Positions 52,677-60,869 of a stretch of 60,869 nucleotides of DNA are shown here, in pieces. The stretch's first letter is position 1; every line of letters begins with the position of its first letter. The position numbers were made by a program, and so were the translations under genes. Source of the stretch: Vibrio anguillarum (lineage in GTDB: Bacteria; Pseudomonadota; Gammaproteobacteria; Enterobacterales; Vibrionaceae). Location: the NCBI RefSeq assembly GCF_001989995.2, contig NZ_JAHGUP010000067.1, positions 1 to 60,869 on the forward strand, given 5' to 3'. Below the pieces are notes generated by a model. It was not told the DNA's origin, searched no databases, and was given only the letters and a program-made list of their open reading frames with translations.

Positions 52677-53868
52677 TAATTATTTTCCTATGGCATATTG
52701 AAGAAAGATAGATAAGAACATAAAGCACCCATAATAAATTATTACTTCTAAAGAAATCTGTTTCCATAAAAGAATGAATGATCAAAAAAAACAATATTGC
52801 TATGAATAAATAATTAGAACGAGTTATTTCAAATATGGAATGAATGACAAATGCAATAAATATTGGCACACCAATATAACCTAACATTATCCAAATATCT
52901 AAGTAAGTGTTATGTGATTGATTTAACTTTGTAATAAAGAAATCAAAATCCCCACCATATAACACGCTAAGTCCAGCATCACCAACTCCCCAAAAAGAAC
53001 GATAACCAAAACCTAGCCATTTATAATCATTCATCTCGAATATCACAAAGTCCCATATTATAGCTCTACCAGTAAAATCAAGCCCATAATCAGACAATAT
53101 ACTCGTATCAACTAAAAGGAGGGCTAAAAAAACAAAACCAGAAGTAAAAAATATAGATAAAATGACATTTTTCGCTTTTAACCACTGGTAATTAATCAGC
53201 ATATATATGAAGATTGAAGATGATATCACTAGCGCTAACGATGTCTTGGATTTTGATATTACAAGCAAAACAAAAACAGTAAATAACAAATATAAATTTA
53301 ATTTATTCTTATTTTTATTAATGAAAATATCATACATAACTATCAATAAAGATAGAGCATAAATATACCCTGCAGTATTTTTGTGTCCATGTATCGCTCT
53401 AAATCCAATATCTTGCCAAGCAAAAGAGAATGGAATACTTAACACTCCAATAATAACAATAGCGATAGCAAAAAACTTTAGCACATTGAAGATATCATTA
53501 AAATCTAAATATCTTATCACCATCAAAATGAATGTGATTAAAAATATTTGTTGTAATAATCTAGTAAATGAAGTCAAAGGTATTTCAGACCAAAGGCATG
53601 ATATAATTGAATACAGAACCAATATCCACAGAGGCCAAGCTTTTATAATGATAATTTTAAAAAAATCCTTATTATTTTTAAACAAAAAAACAATAGAAAT
53701 CATGAATGAAGACAACATAATAAGTCTATTAACCATATTAGATGATATTTCAATTTCAGACACAAAATCACTGTCACGAACAGCCAATGATGGAGAAAAC
53801 ACTCCTGCAGAATTTAATAAGAATACGAATAGCAGACCAGATATGAAATTCTTATAGCTAATTTGCAT
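52669..53868 (-). CDS. Wzy-like polysaccharide polymerase (VpsF-like position)
   Basis: 399-aa membrane protein with ten or more hydrophobic segments and a large periplasmic loop containing DFTGRAIIWDFVIFEMNDYKW and FGYRSFWG, then NQSHNTYLDIWIMLGYIGVP, the O-antigen polymerase/ligase signature. Likely polymerises lipid-linked repeats in the periplasm. It lies next to the flippase gene, the usual Wzx/Wzy pairing. Confidence 0.8.
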   Translation of the reverse strand: MQISYKNFISGLLFVFLLNSAGVFSPSLAVRDSDFVSEIEISSNMVNRLIMLSSFMISIVFLFKNNKDFFKIIIIKAWPLWILVLYSIISCLWSEIPLTSFTRLLQQIFLITFILMVIRYLDFNDIFNVLKFFAIAIVIIGVLSIPFSFAWQDIGFRAIHGHKNTAGYIYALSLLIVMYDIFINKNKNKLNLYLLFTVFVLLVISKSKTSLALVISSSIFIYMLINYQWLKAKNVILSIFFTSGFVFLALLLVDTSILSDYGLDFTGRAIIWDFVIFEMNDYKWLGFGYRSFWGVGDAGLSVLYGGDFDFFITKLNQSHNTYLDIWIMLGYIGVPIFIAFVIHSIFEITRSNYLFIAILFFLIIHSFMETDFFRSNNLLWVLYVLIYLSSICHRKIINE

Positions 53869-55087
53869 AGAATAGCCTTTTACTTATAATTTTATATTGT
53901 GAACAACAGAAATGAAGAAGCTCACCTATTAAGTATCCAACAATAATTCCAATGGCTCCATAATATGTTCCTAATATTGTTGAAGCGGCTACGCCTAAAG
54001 TAGAAACAATAACACCCATAACCGCTAAATATTTAAATTCCTCAGCTACATTTAATATATTACTGTTTGAAAATTTAAAGACTTGGACCATGCAGACAGA
54101 AAGCCAACAGCATAATAGATCAAATCTAACTTTAGTTTCAAATATCATTTCTATATAGTTAAAATTACTTAATACCAATATCGAATAAACAGTTATAAAT
54201 AGAAACATTGATAATATAATCTTTACACTGACATTTTTAAGTGTATTTTTGTCATTTTTATATAATTTAGCCCATCTAGGCTTTTCAGACATATAGATAC
54301 CAGAAGCTACTAGATTTATTGGCATAACAATTAATCGAGCTATAGCTAAAACCGCTGTTGCTTCAACGCCAATAATGAGTGTAGCTAAATAGGTATAACT
54401 ATTATTTTGTGCCCAAGTCGCTAACGAACCAACAGAAGACCAACGGCCTACACTCCATAAGTCATAATAAGATACTTTCATTTCACTTATTGTTGGTAGC
54501 CTAAATTTAAGTTTATAAGTAATAATTACTATTGATATAACACCCGATATTATAGACACTAAATATATATAATTAAGAGTCACATCACTTTCATTAAAGA
54601 ACAAATACAATAAACCTAACATAGTAGTAAAAAGTGAAACAATAGCAGACAACACTATCGTGCCACGAAGCTCGAATACATAGTTATATACTCGATACAA
54701 ATCTCTACTTAAATATAGAAAAAAAGAGCAGTACACCAAAAAAAACAATGAATTTTCAAATTCAAAATATTTGACCAAAAAGAATGCAGGTACAATAAGA
54801 GCCATATGAATAATATTAGCAAATACACACAGTGCATTACTCTTCCTGATTTTTATTTCATATTCAGAGATTTTTGCATATTTTACGGATAAGGTTGTAT
54901 GGAAAAATGCATTTTGAAGCGTAGAGATCAGCATTAATCCTGAAAAAAAATTCATGTATACTGCATAGTCTTTAGGTCCTAACTCTCTAATAATAAAAAA
55001 AGATATTAAAAAATTAGCCGCACTTATTGTTGCTACATCAATCACGCCACACAATTGATAAAATAATTTTATTAATTTACTCACCAT
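53858..55087 (-). CDS. Wzx-type polysaccharide flippase (VpsE-like position)
   Basis: Multidrug/oligosaccharidyl-lipid/polysaccharide (MOP) flippase with about twelve hydrophobic segments, moving the lipid-linked repeat across the inner membrane. The N-terminus VSKLIKLFYQLCGVIDVATI is typical and includes the first helix; LGPKDYAVYMNFFSGLMLI follows. I start it at 55087 (409 aa), which gives the usual N-terminus. The frame is open 17 codons further, overlapping the GT2 gene, but that part is not family sequence. It overlaps its upstream neighbour by 11 bases. Confidence 0.82.
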   Translation of the reverse strand: MVSKLIKLFYQLCGVIDVATISAANFLISFFIIRELGPKDYAVYMNFFSGLMLISTLQNAFFHTTLSVKYAKISEYEIKIRKSNALCVFANIIHMALIVPAFFLVKYFEFENSLFFLVYCSFFLYLSRDLYRVYNYVFELRGTIVLSAIVSLFTTMLGLLYLFFNESDVTLNYIYLVSIISGVISIVIITYKLKFRLPTISEMKVSYYDLWSVGRWSSVGSLATWAQNNSYTYLATLIIGVEATAVLAIARLIVMPINLVASGIYMSEKPRWAKLYKNDKNTLKNVSVKIILSMFLFITVYSILVLSNFNYIEMIFETKVRFDLLCCWLSVCMVQVFKFSNSNILNVAEEFKYLAVMGVIVSTLGVAASTILGTYYGAIGIIVGYLIGELLHFCCSQYKIISKRLFYAN

Positions 55088-55997
55088 ACATTTTAGTCTC
55101 TCTGCCAAACAATCCCTCAATTTGACCGAGCCTAGCAATGGAATTTACCAATAAAATAGTTCCCTTTCTTTTCCCAGTGAAAGCAATAAGTGGAAGTGAA
55201 GCTAACACCCCAAATAGTCCAACTATTGATCTAGTGGTAATTATAATTGCTTTTTTATCTAGAGAATAATGATTTTTTCTTATTTTAGAAAAGGTTTGCC
55301 CTCCCCTCCTGCCTCTTTTTATAGCATACTGTAAATTAGCTCTATCAAGAGACAAATATTCGAAGACTTCAGTTTCATCGCACCAAGTCAGTTTTGCCCC
55401 ATGTTGTTTACACCGATAGAAAAACTCAGAATCCTCTCCTCCAGACTGTCCAAATGCTCTATTGAATAGTCCGACTTTTTCTATTAATGCCATAGATACA
55501 AGAGCATTTCCTGTATTACCAGTAGAAAGTATAGTACCTGTTTTTTTTCTAACTCTTTCAAAGAGTTTAGAAACAATTACCCATTGAGATGTCTGTGGAT
55601 AATAGCAAGTTATCACAGGACCAATCACAACATCTGTATCATACTGATTAAGCATCTTGGCTAAACTAATGAAGTAATTAGGTGAGATAGTTTCATCATC
55701 ATCTAAAAAAAGAATGTAGTCTGATTCATTATCATTTGCGATTCCAATGCATTTATTACGCACATCAGATATATTCCTTGAAAACTCACAATGATAAATT
55801 ACATTTATATTTTCATTATAAAATAGACTTGCAACTTCATTTGCACTTCGGTTTTCATCATTATCAACTATGGCTATAGTTAAGATAAATTCACTGGTAT
55901 CATTTGCTTCAAATATTGAAACCAATAATTCCTTTAATTGTTCAGGGCGACGATAGGTACAGATCCCTATCGTTACCTTTTTTTTATTATTTGTCAT
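55077..55997 (-). CDS. Family 2 glycosyltransferase
   Basis: 306-aa inverting GT-A transferase. The N-terminal VTIGICTYRRPEQLKELL, the metal-binding LFLDDDETI and the GGEDSEFFYRCKQHGA motif are all typical. A hydrophobic helix near the C-terminus (SIVGLFGVLASLPLIAF) should hold it at the membrane. Adds a sugar to the repeat unit; the donor is unknown. First gene of the AT-rich block, 45 bases after the dehydrogenase gene. Confidence 0.88.
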   Translation of the reverse strand: MTNNKKKVTIGICTYRRPEQLKELLVSIFEANDTSEFILTIAIVDNDENRSANEVASLFYNENINVIYHCEFSRNISDVRNKCIGIANDNESDYILFLDDDETISPNYFISLAKMLNQYDTDVVIGPVITCYYPQTSQWVIVSKLFERVRKKTGTILSTGNTGNALVSMALIEKVGLFNRAFGQSGGEDSEFFYRCKQHGAKLTWCDETEVFEYLSLDRANLQYAIKRGRRGGQTFSKIRKNHYSLDKKAIIITTRSIVGLFGVLASLPLIAFTGKRKGTILLVNSIARLGQIEGLFGRETKMYGE

Positions 55998-56042
55998 TCC
56001 TATGACCTAAAATCTCTGTTCGAGAAGGTTTTTAAGTTGTAT

Positions 56043-57374
56043 TTATGACAACTTATTCCTACCGATACTATAGTAAACAAAACCTTTTTTGGTCATCCGT
56101 ATCGGATCAAATAGATTTCGGCCATCGAACAATACGGCTTGTTTTAATTGCTCTTTAATTTTGACAAAATCTGGAGCTTTAAAGCTTTGCCATTCAGTAC
56201 AAATAATCAATGCATCGGCGTTTGTTAGTGCAGCTTCTTTTGTGCCCATAAGCATTAAATCCTCTCGGCTCCCATAAATGCGCTGAGTTTCCTCCATCGA
56301 TTTTGGGTCATAGGCTTGTACTCTTGCTCCTGCCTCCCATAACTGCTGCATCAATACTCGACTCGGTGCTTCACGCATATCATCCGTATTTGGTTTAAAA
56401 CTTAATCCCCAAATGGCGAATGTTTTTCCCGACAGATCAGGGCCAAACTCTTTTGTAATATATTCAAATAGTTTATGTTTCTGCGCATAATTCACCGCTT
56501 CTACGGCTTTGAGAATTTGAGACTCATATCCTATTTCATCGGCAGTGCGAACTAGCGCTTGTACATCTTTAGGAAAACACGATCCGCCATAGCCACAGCC
56601 AGGATAAATAAATTGAAAACCAATTCTGGAATCAGAACCGATCCCTTGACGAACTTGCTCTATGTTTGCACCCACCCGCTCAGCAATATTTGCCATTTCA
56701 TTCATGAAACTAATTTTTGTGGCAAGCATACAATTCGCAGCATATTTAGTAAGTTCAGCACTTTTAATATCCATCACAATAACTTTTTCATGATTTCTAT
56801 TAAAAGGAGCATAAAGCTCTCGCATTAACTCTTCGGCTTCTCTTGAGTCTGTACCAATCACTATTCGGTCAGGACGCTTACAATCATCAACCGCCGCACC
56901 TTCTTTTAAAAACTCTGGATTAGAGACGACGGAGAACGTTAATTTAGACCCTTTATTATCCAGTATAGCTTGGATAGTATTCCTAACTTTATCTGCAGTA
57001 CCTACTGGCACGGTTGACTTATCAATAATAATTTTTGGTGATTGCATATATGTCGCAATCGTTTCAGCGACTTTAAGGACATACTTTAAATCCGCAGAGC
57101 CATCTTCATCTGGAGGAGTGCCAACCGCAATAAACTGCAAATCGCCAAAATCCACGCCAACTTTGGGATCGGTCGTAAAGCTAAGGCGTCCCTCTTGGTA
57201 GTTTTTCTCAACCAATGCGGTTAAACCTGGCTCGTAAATAGGAATAATGCCCTTTTTAAGATTTTCAACGCGGCTTTCGTCTATATCAACGCAGCAAATG
57301 TCATGGCCAGCATCGGCAAGGACAGCCGCTTGCACCAAGCCTACATATCCAATACCGTAAAATGTTACTTTCAT
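56043..57374 (-). CDS. ugd: UDP-glucose 6-dehydrogenase
   Basis: NAD-dependent enzyme oxidising UDP-glucose to UDP-glucuronate. It has an N-terminal Rossmann motif ([20 protein letters not shown]), the central hinge and the C-terminal domain with the catalytic Cys in [18 protein letters not shown] (about 265-283). Then [13 protein letters not shown] is the family signature. 443 aa, full length. Not part of the vps-I set I know from V. cholerae, so this strain's polymer may contain glucuronate or a sugar made from it. It lies 11 bases after vpsB. Confidence 0.93.
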   Translation of the reverse strand: MKVTFYGIGYVGLVQAAVLADAGHDICCVDIDESRVENLKKGIIPIYEPGLTALVEKNYQEGRLSFTTDPKVGVDFGDLQFIAVGTPPDEDGSADLKYVLKVAETIATYMQSPKIIIDKSTVPVGTADKVRNTIQAILDNKGSKLTFSVVSNPEFLKEGAAVDDCKRPDRIVIGTDSREAEELMRELYAPFNRNHEKVIVMDIKSAELTKYAANCMLATKISFMNEMANIAERVGANIEQVRQGIGSDSRIGFQFIYPGCGYGGSCFPKDVQALVRTADEIGYESQILKAVEAVNYAQKHKLFEYITKEFGPDLSGKTFAIWGLSFKPNTDDMREAPSRVLMQQLWEAGARVQAYDPKSMEETQRIYGSREDLMLMGTKEAALTNADALIICTEWQSFKAPDFVKIKEQLKQAVLFDGRNLFDPIRMTKKGFVYYSIGRNKLS

Positions 57375-57385
57375 CTTAATTCCTT

Positions 57386-58624
57386 TTATACAACACCACG
57401 AGTATCAATCACTACTTTCTTGGCAAACGCCGTTTTATCTGCTTCTTTAAAATCTCGGTGATCAACCAGCACCACAACGATATTGGCTAACTCTAAAGCA
57501 CGCTCTAGCGAGACTAGCTCAACATCATGTTCTGCTAACTTACCCGGTAATTGGTGGATATTTGGCTCTACCGCTAGAATTTGTCCAATATTGTCTTGTG
57601 CTAAATGTAAAGTGATGTCTAAAGCTGGGCTCTCACGTAAATCATCAATATCAGCTTTAAAGGCCAAACCTAAGCAAGCAATGACTGGTTTTTTGAACTG
57701 ATCTGCGGCTTGTTTTACCTGATCAACGACCCAGTGTGGTTTACCATCATTAACATGACGAGCAGCAGCAATCAGTTTTGCTTCTTCTGGGCAGCTGTTA
57801 ACAATAAACCAAGGGTCAACTGCAATACAGTGCCCGCCAACACCTGGTCCTGGGTTTAATATGTTGACACGAGGGTGGCGGTTGGCCAATTTAATTAATT
57901 CCCAAACATTGATTTTTAATTTCTCACAAATAAGGGAAAGTTCGTTCGCGAATGCAATATTGACGTCGCGAAAGGAATTTTCTGTTAATTTCGCCATCTC
58001 CGCCGTACGAGAGTTGCTGATGATGCATTCGCCTTTAACAAAGGTTTTATACAGAGCCATCGCTTTCTCGCTACACGATTTACTCATGCCACCAATCACT
58101 CGGTCATTACTGACCAACTCTTGTAGTACATAACCCGGTAAAACTCGCTCTGGGCAATGCGCTACCTTAATGTCAGCCGTGTCACCTTTGTGCTGTGGGA
58201 AAGTTAAATCAGGACGAGCCTCTGCTAGCCATGCGGAAAGCTTTTCTGTCGCACCGACAGGGGAAGTACTTTCCAATACCACCAAGTTGCCTTTTTCCAG
58301 AACTGGTGCAATCGCTTTGGCCGCGGCTTCTATATAGCTAAGATCAGGCTCGTGATTATCACCTTTAAATGGTGTGGGTACCGCCACTAAGAAAGCATCA
58401 GCTGGTTCAGCTGTCACAGTTGCTTTTAGTTTGCCAGTCATCACTGCACTTCGAACTACGATATCTAAATCCGGTTCGACAATGTGAATTTCACCTTTGT
58501 TGATTGTATCGACAGCGTGTTGATTGACATCTACGCCAATCACTTCAATACCACGCGAGGCTATAACGGCAGCCGTTGGCAGGCCGATATACCCTAAACC
58601 AATCACAGAAACTTTATTAAACAT
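57386..58624 (-). CDS. vpsB: UDP-N-acetyl-D-mannosamine dehydrogenase VpsB
   Basis: WecC-type dehydrogenase converting UDP-ManNAc to UDP-ManNAcA, acting after VpsA. N-terminal [19 protein letters not shown] is the Rossmann motif, and the catalytic Cys lies in [15 protein letters not shown] (about 258-272). The family [14 protein letters not shown] is present. 412 aa. A paralogue of the neighbouring ugd but clearly of the WecC branch. 17 bases separate it from vpsA. Confidence 0.92.
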   Translation of the reverse strand: MFNKVSVIGLGYIGLPTAAVIASRGIEVIGVDVNQHAVDTINKGEIHIVEPDLDIVVRSAVMTGKLKATVTAEPADAFLVAVPTPFKGDNHEPDLSYIEAAAKAIAPVLEKGNLVVLESTSPVGATEKLSAWLAEARPDLTFPQHKGDTADIKVAHCPERVLPGYVLQELVSNDRVIGGMSKSCSEKAMALYKTFVKGECIISNSRTAEMAKLTENSFRDVNIAFANELSLICEKLKINVWELIKLANRHPRVNILNPGPGVGGHCIAVDPWFIVNSCPEEAKLIAAARHVNDGKPHWVVDQVKQAADQFKKPVIACLGLAFKADIDDLRESPALDITLHLAQDNIGQILAVEPNIHQLPGKLAEHDVELVSLERALELANIVVVLVDHRDFKEADKTAFAKKVVIDTRGVV

Positions 58625-58641
58625 CTTATTTTCCTTAAATC

Positions 58642-59760
58642 TTATCTTGCTAGAATGTCGGCGATACGTTGACAGGCTTTGCCATCACCGTATGGATTGT
58701 GTGCTTGACTCATGAGTTGGTAAGCGCGCTCATCACTAAGCAACCGGTCTAACTCTTCACAAATCAGTTGTGTGTTAGTCCCAACCAGCTTGACCGTACC
58801 CGCGCTTACCGCTTCAGGTCGTTCGGTGGTGTCTCTCATCACTAATACAGGCTTCCCTAGCGACGGTGCCTCTTCTTGAATACCACCGGAATCAGTTAAA
58901 ATGATGTGTGCTCTGTCCATCAAATAGACAAAGGGCAAATACTGTTGTGGATCCACTAAGAAAATGTTTTCAATGCCTTTTAAAAGACGATTGACGGGCT
59001 CTTGAACATTCGGATTAAGATGTACCGGATAAAGAATTTGACAGTCAGGGTGGCGCTTTGCTGTGATGGATAAGGCTTCACAAATACGCTCAAATCCATC
59101 ACCAAAACTTTCACGACGGTGGCCTGTAACAAGAATGAGTTTTTTATTGTTATCAAGCATCGGAAACTGGTGTGCCAGCGTAGCATTGAGATCTTGCTCG
59201 TTGTGAATCTTGTTACGGATCATAAACAAGGCGTCAATGACGGTATTCCCAGTAATATGGATGTTCTCGAGGCAATAATTTTCATCCAATAAATTTTGTT
59301 GAGATGTTGCCGTTGGTGCGAAATGATAGTGAGTCAATGCACCCGTAAGCTTGCGGTTCGCTTCTTCAGGCCAAGGAGAATAGATATTGCCGGTGCGTAA
59401 CCCAGCCTCAACGTGGCCGACTGCAATTTGCTGATAATAACAAGCAAGTGAAGTCGCAAACGTTGTAGCGGTATCGCCATGAACTAAGACAATGTTTGGT
59501 TGAAAGTCTTTTAGAACCGTTTCCATACCGTTCAAGATTTTAGTCGTTACTGTCGTCAGTGTTTGCCCTGGTTCCATGATATTAAGATCAAAATCAGGCA
59601 CCACTTCAAACAACTCTAAAACCTGGTCAAGCATTTCCCTGTGCTGGCCAGTGACGCATACTTTTGTGTCGAAGCGGTTATCTTGTTTAAGCTGATGAAC
59701 TAGAGGCGCCATTTTAATTGCTTCAGGTCGTGTACCAAACGCAATGAGTATTTTTTTCAC
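58642..59760 (-). CDS. vpsA: UDP-N-acetylglucosamine 2-epimerase VpsA
   Basis: WecB-type enzyme converting UDP-GlcNAc to UDP-ManNAc, the first sugar-nucleotide step of VPS synthesis. The GT-B-like fold begins [18 protein letters not shown]. Catalytic and ligand motifs include [25 protein letters not shown] and [15 protein letters not shown]. 372 aa, full length. First gene of the vpsA-led operon, preceded by a leader containing an ops element. Confidence 0.95.
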   Translation of the reverse strand: MKKILIAFGTRPEAIKMAPLVHQLKQDNRFDTKVCVTGQHREMLDQVLELFEVVPDFDLNIMEPGQTLTTVTTKILNGMETVLKDFQPNIVLVHGDTATTFATSLACYYQQIAVGHVEAGLRTGNIYSPWPEEANRKLTGALTHYHFAPTATSQQNLLDENYCLENIHITGNTVIDALFMIRNKIHNEQDLNATLAHQFPMLDNNKKLILVTGHRRESFGDGFERICEALSITAKRHPDCQILYPVHLNPNVQEPVNRLLKGIENIFLVDPQQYLPFVYLMDRAHIILTDSGGIQEEAPSLGKPVLVMRDTTERPEAVSAGTVKLVGTNTQLICEELDRLLSDERAYQLMSQAHNPYGDGKACQRIADILAR

Positions 59761-60058
59761 TTTATTTATTTCCTTGGGCTAAACTAAACGACTGTTAAGA
59801 ACAAACTGTTCAACGCTATTTCTTCAAAAAGTAGATAAAAATGGTGAATAGCAACGGTTAAATACGCTACCGCCACTAGATGTCGCCTCTAGAATGCGCA
59901 TTTTCTTCACATTTTTTGCTTTATGTATATAAGAGAAAACTTATTAACCACCCACATTTAATCACCTACCTACAAACTATGAGTAGAAATTAATTGCCAA
60001 ACTGTTGCTTTGTTTTTTGGGGTGGGTAATCAAAAAGTCATATAAAACTTTCTATGTG
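59761..60058 (-). promoter_or_regulatory. vpsA leader and promoter region
   Basis: 298 bases without a gene between vpsU and vpsA, AT-rich. It contains the ops element near 59868. A TATACA-like -10 (minus strand, near 59924-59929) is a candidate promoter 50-60 bases upstream of ops. An imperfect inverted repeat (attaaccaccc near 59943 and gggtgggtaat near 60020) flanks an A/T-rich stretch. VpsR or VpsT sites are expected here from V. cholerae but I cannot identify them. Confidence 0.5.
59863..59874 (-). promoter_or_regulatory. ops element (RfaH-recruitment site) in the vpsA leader
   Basis: Read on the minus strand the 12 bases are ggcggtagcgta, an exact match to the operon polarity suppressor consensus (ggcggtagcgtn). 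It lies about 105 bases before the vpsA start in the transcribed leader, where a paused RNA polymerase could load RfaH. Confidence 0.88.
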
Positions 60059-60586
60059 TTACACACAAAGTTTCATTGCACTTTCCTTTAATTGATATTG
60101 TTTAGATATATGTTCGATGATCCCTTGGGCCCCGCTCTCTATCAGTTCCAAAACCCGTTCAAACATATGAATATTTCCTTTGTAAGGATCAGGGACTTCC
60201 GTGACACCGATGTGACTATGCGATAGAAACAGTGAAAGTTTCTCTTTATGTTTAGCAGGACAAATGTCAATCAGATCCGCTAAGTTGGCTTTATCTAAGG
60301 CAAAAATAAGATCAAATTTTTCGAAATCCTCAGAACAAACCTGCCTTGCTCTTAAATTTGACATTGAATAACCACGCTGCTCAGCGACAGATATTGCTTT
60401 GGGATCTGGTTTTCGGCCCACTTGATAATTCACAGTACCAGCGCTTTCAACAAATAAATTAATTCCATGTTGTTGCGCTTTTTGGCTCAAAACAGCTTCA
60501 GAAAGCGGTGAACGGCATATATTTCCCATGCATACGATGAGGATAGAGAGTTTTTTATTTTCCATGGCCATTACTGATGCATTCAC
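60059..60586 (-). CDS. vpsU: Low-molecular-weight protein tyrosine phosphatase VpsU
   Basis: Dephosphorylates the VpsO tyrosine cluster and thereby tunes VPS export. The catalytic loop is CMGNICRSP (CX5R, Cys19 from the longest start) and the general-acid loop is VPDPYKGN. Family length 150-175 aa. The start is uncertain: GTG at 60586 (175 aa) has a weak GAGA upstream; ATG at 60571 or 60565 has none. It lies upstream of vpsA on the same strand but is separated by a 298-base leader. Confidence 0.93.
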   Translation of the reverse strand: MNASVMAMENKKLSILIVCMGNICRSPLSEAVLSQKAQQHGINLFVESAGTVNYQVGRKPDPKAISVAEQRGYSMSNLRARQVCSEDFEKFDLIFALDKANLADLIDICPAKHKEKLSLFLSHSHIGVTEVPDPYKGNIHMFERVLELIESGAQGIIEHISKQYQLKESAMKLCV

Positions 60587-60869
60587 TTCATTTTGTCTCT
60601 GTATTAAAGAGGTGGATAGAGTATCGCAAGGTGCATTGCAATGGGTGTCTCAAAATTGAGTCTATCTATAATTAATACCTAAGATTTAAATAGGAAAAAT
60701 GAACTGGCTATTTTGATGGATTATCGAAAATGGCATTAACCATTTGATATCTCGCTTGTATGTTCAAATAACTTGATGTGATAAGCCGGCCGCATGTGAT
60801 TTCATCGAATGGGCATAGATAACGGTGAATGGAATAGGTGTGAACGGTGAGTAAAAATCCGCCTTCTTA
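60587..60869. promoter_or_regulatory. Region upstream of vpsU to the window end
   Basis: AT-rich region expected to hold the vpsU promoter on the minus strand. At the extreme right, a GTG preceded by AGGTGTGAACG starts an open + strand frame (MSKNPPS...) that runs off the end, a possible start of a divergent gene I cannot identify. Confidence 0.35.

Noticed and set aside
60849..60869. Partial divergent gene at the right edge
   Set aside because: Only about seven codons are visible after a GTG, too few to support a gene call, so it is only mentioned in the intergenic entry.

Overview
The window is a chromosomal segment of a Vibrio (Gammaproteobacteria). The assignment rests on gene content and order: cueR, a chitoporin-like porin, ligA-zipA, cysZ-cysK, ptsHI-crr, ubiF, miaB-ybeZ-ybeY-corC-lnt, leuS-lptE-holA, rsfS-rlmH-mrdA-mrdB-rlpA-dacA, ybeD-lipB-lipA and glyA, followed by a Vibrio polysaccharide (VPS) biofilm locus. 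This is the order I remember for Vibrio cholerae VC0972 down to VC0916. The composition of the VPS locus is not that of V. cholerae, so I assign the genus but not the species. I saw no insertion sequences, integrases, phage genes, rRNA, tRNA or CRISPR arrays.

Region 1 (1-33.4 kb) is conserved core. It covers copper sensing, an outer-membrane porin, NAD-dependent DNA ligase with ZipA, sulfate uptake and cysteine synthesis, the general PTS phosphorelay, ubiquinone hydroxylation, tRNA thiomethylation and ribosome quality genes, lipoprotein N-acylation, Leu-tRNA synthetase, LPS assembly (LptE), the clamp-loader delta subunit, the elongasome peptidoglycan machinery (PBP2/RodA), DacA, lipoate synthesis, and GlyA with an upstream PurR-like operator.

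Region 2 (33.4-43.1 kb) is the vps-II operon on the + strand, vpsL-M-N-O-P-Q. It encodes the initiating phosphoglycosyltransferase, outer-membrane barrel, short Wza-type export protein, Wzc tyrosine kinase, VpsP and a VanZ-like VpsQ. Two further genes follow: a secreted protein of unknown function with alpha-helical repeats, and a Wzy/O-antigen-ligase-like membrane protein.

Region 3 (43.1-60.6 kb) is transcribed in the opposite direction. vpsU (tyrosine phosphatase), vpsA and vpsB are followed by a UDP-glucose dehydrogenase and a tightly overlapping AT-rich block: GT2, Wzx, Wzy, GT4, CapK/PaaK-like, degenerate asparagine-synthetase-like, hexapeptide acyltransferase and toroid-like protein. 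This leads to vpsK. The biofilm matrix adhesin rbmC lies last, and the two arms converge on a shared terminator near 43.08 kb. rbmA and rbmB are not present here.

Together the VPS genes make sugar nucleotides (VpsA, VpsB, Ugd), build the lipid-linked repeat (VpsL plus glycosyltransferases), modify, flip and polymerise it (Wzx/Wzy), export it (VpsM/N/O, with VpsO and VpsU as an opposing tyrosine kinase/phosphatase pair) and anchor it in the matrix (RbmC). The most notable non-coding signals are an exact ops (RfaH-recruitment) element in the vpsA leader and a 16-bp tandem repeat upstream of rbmC.
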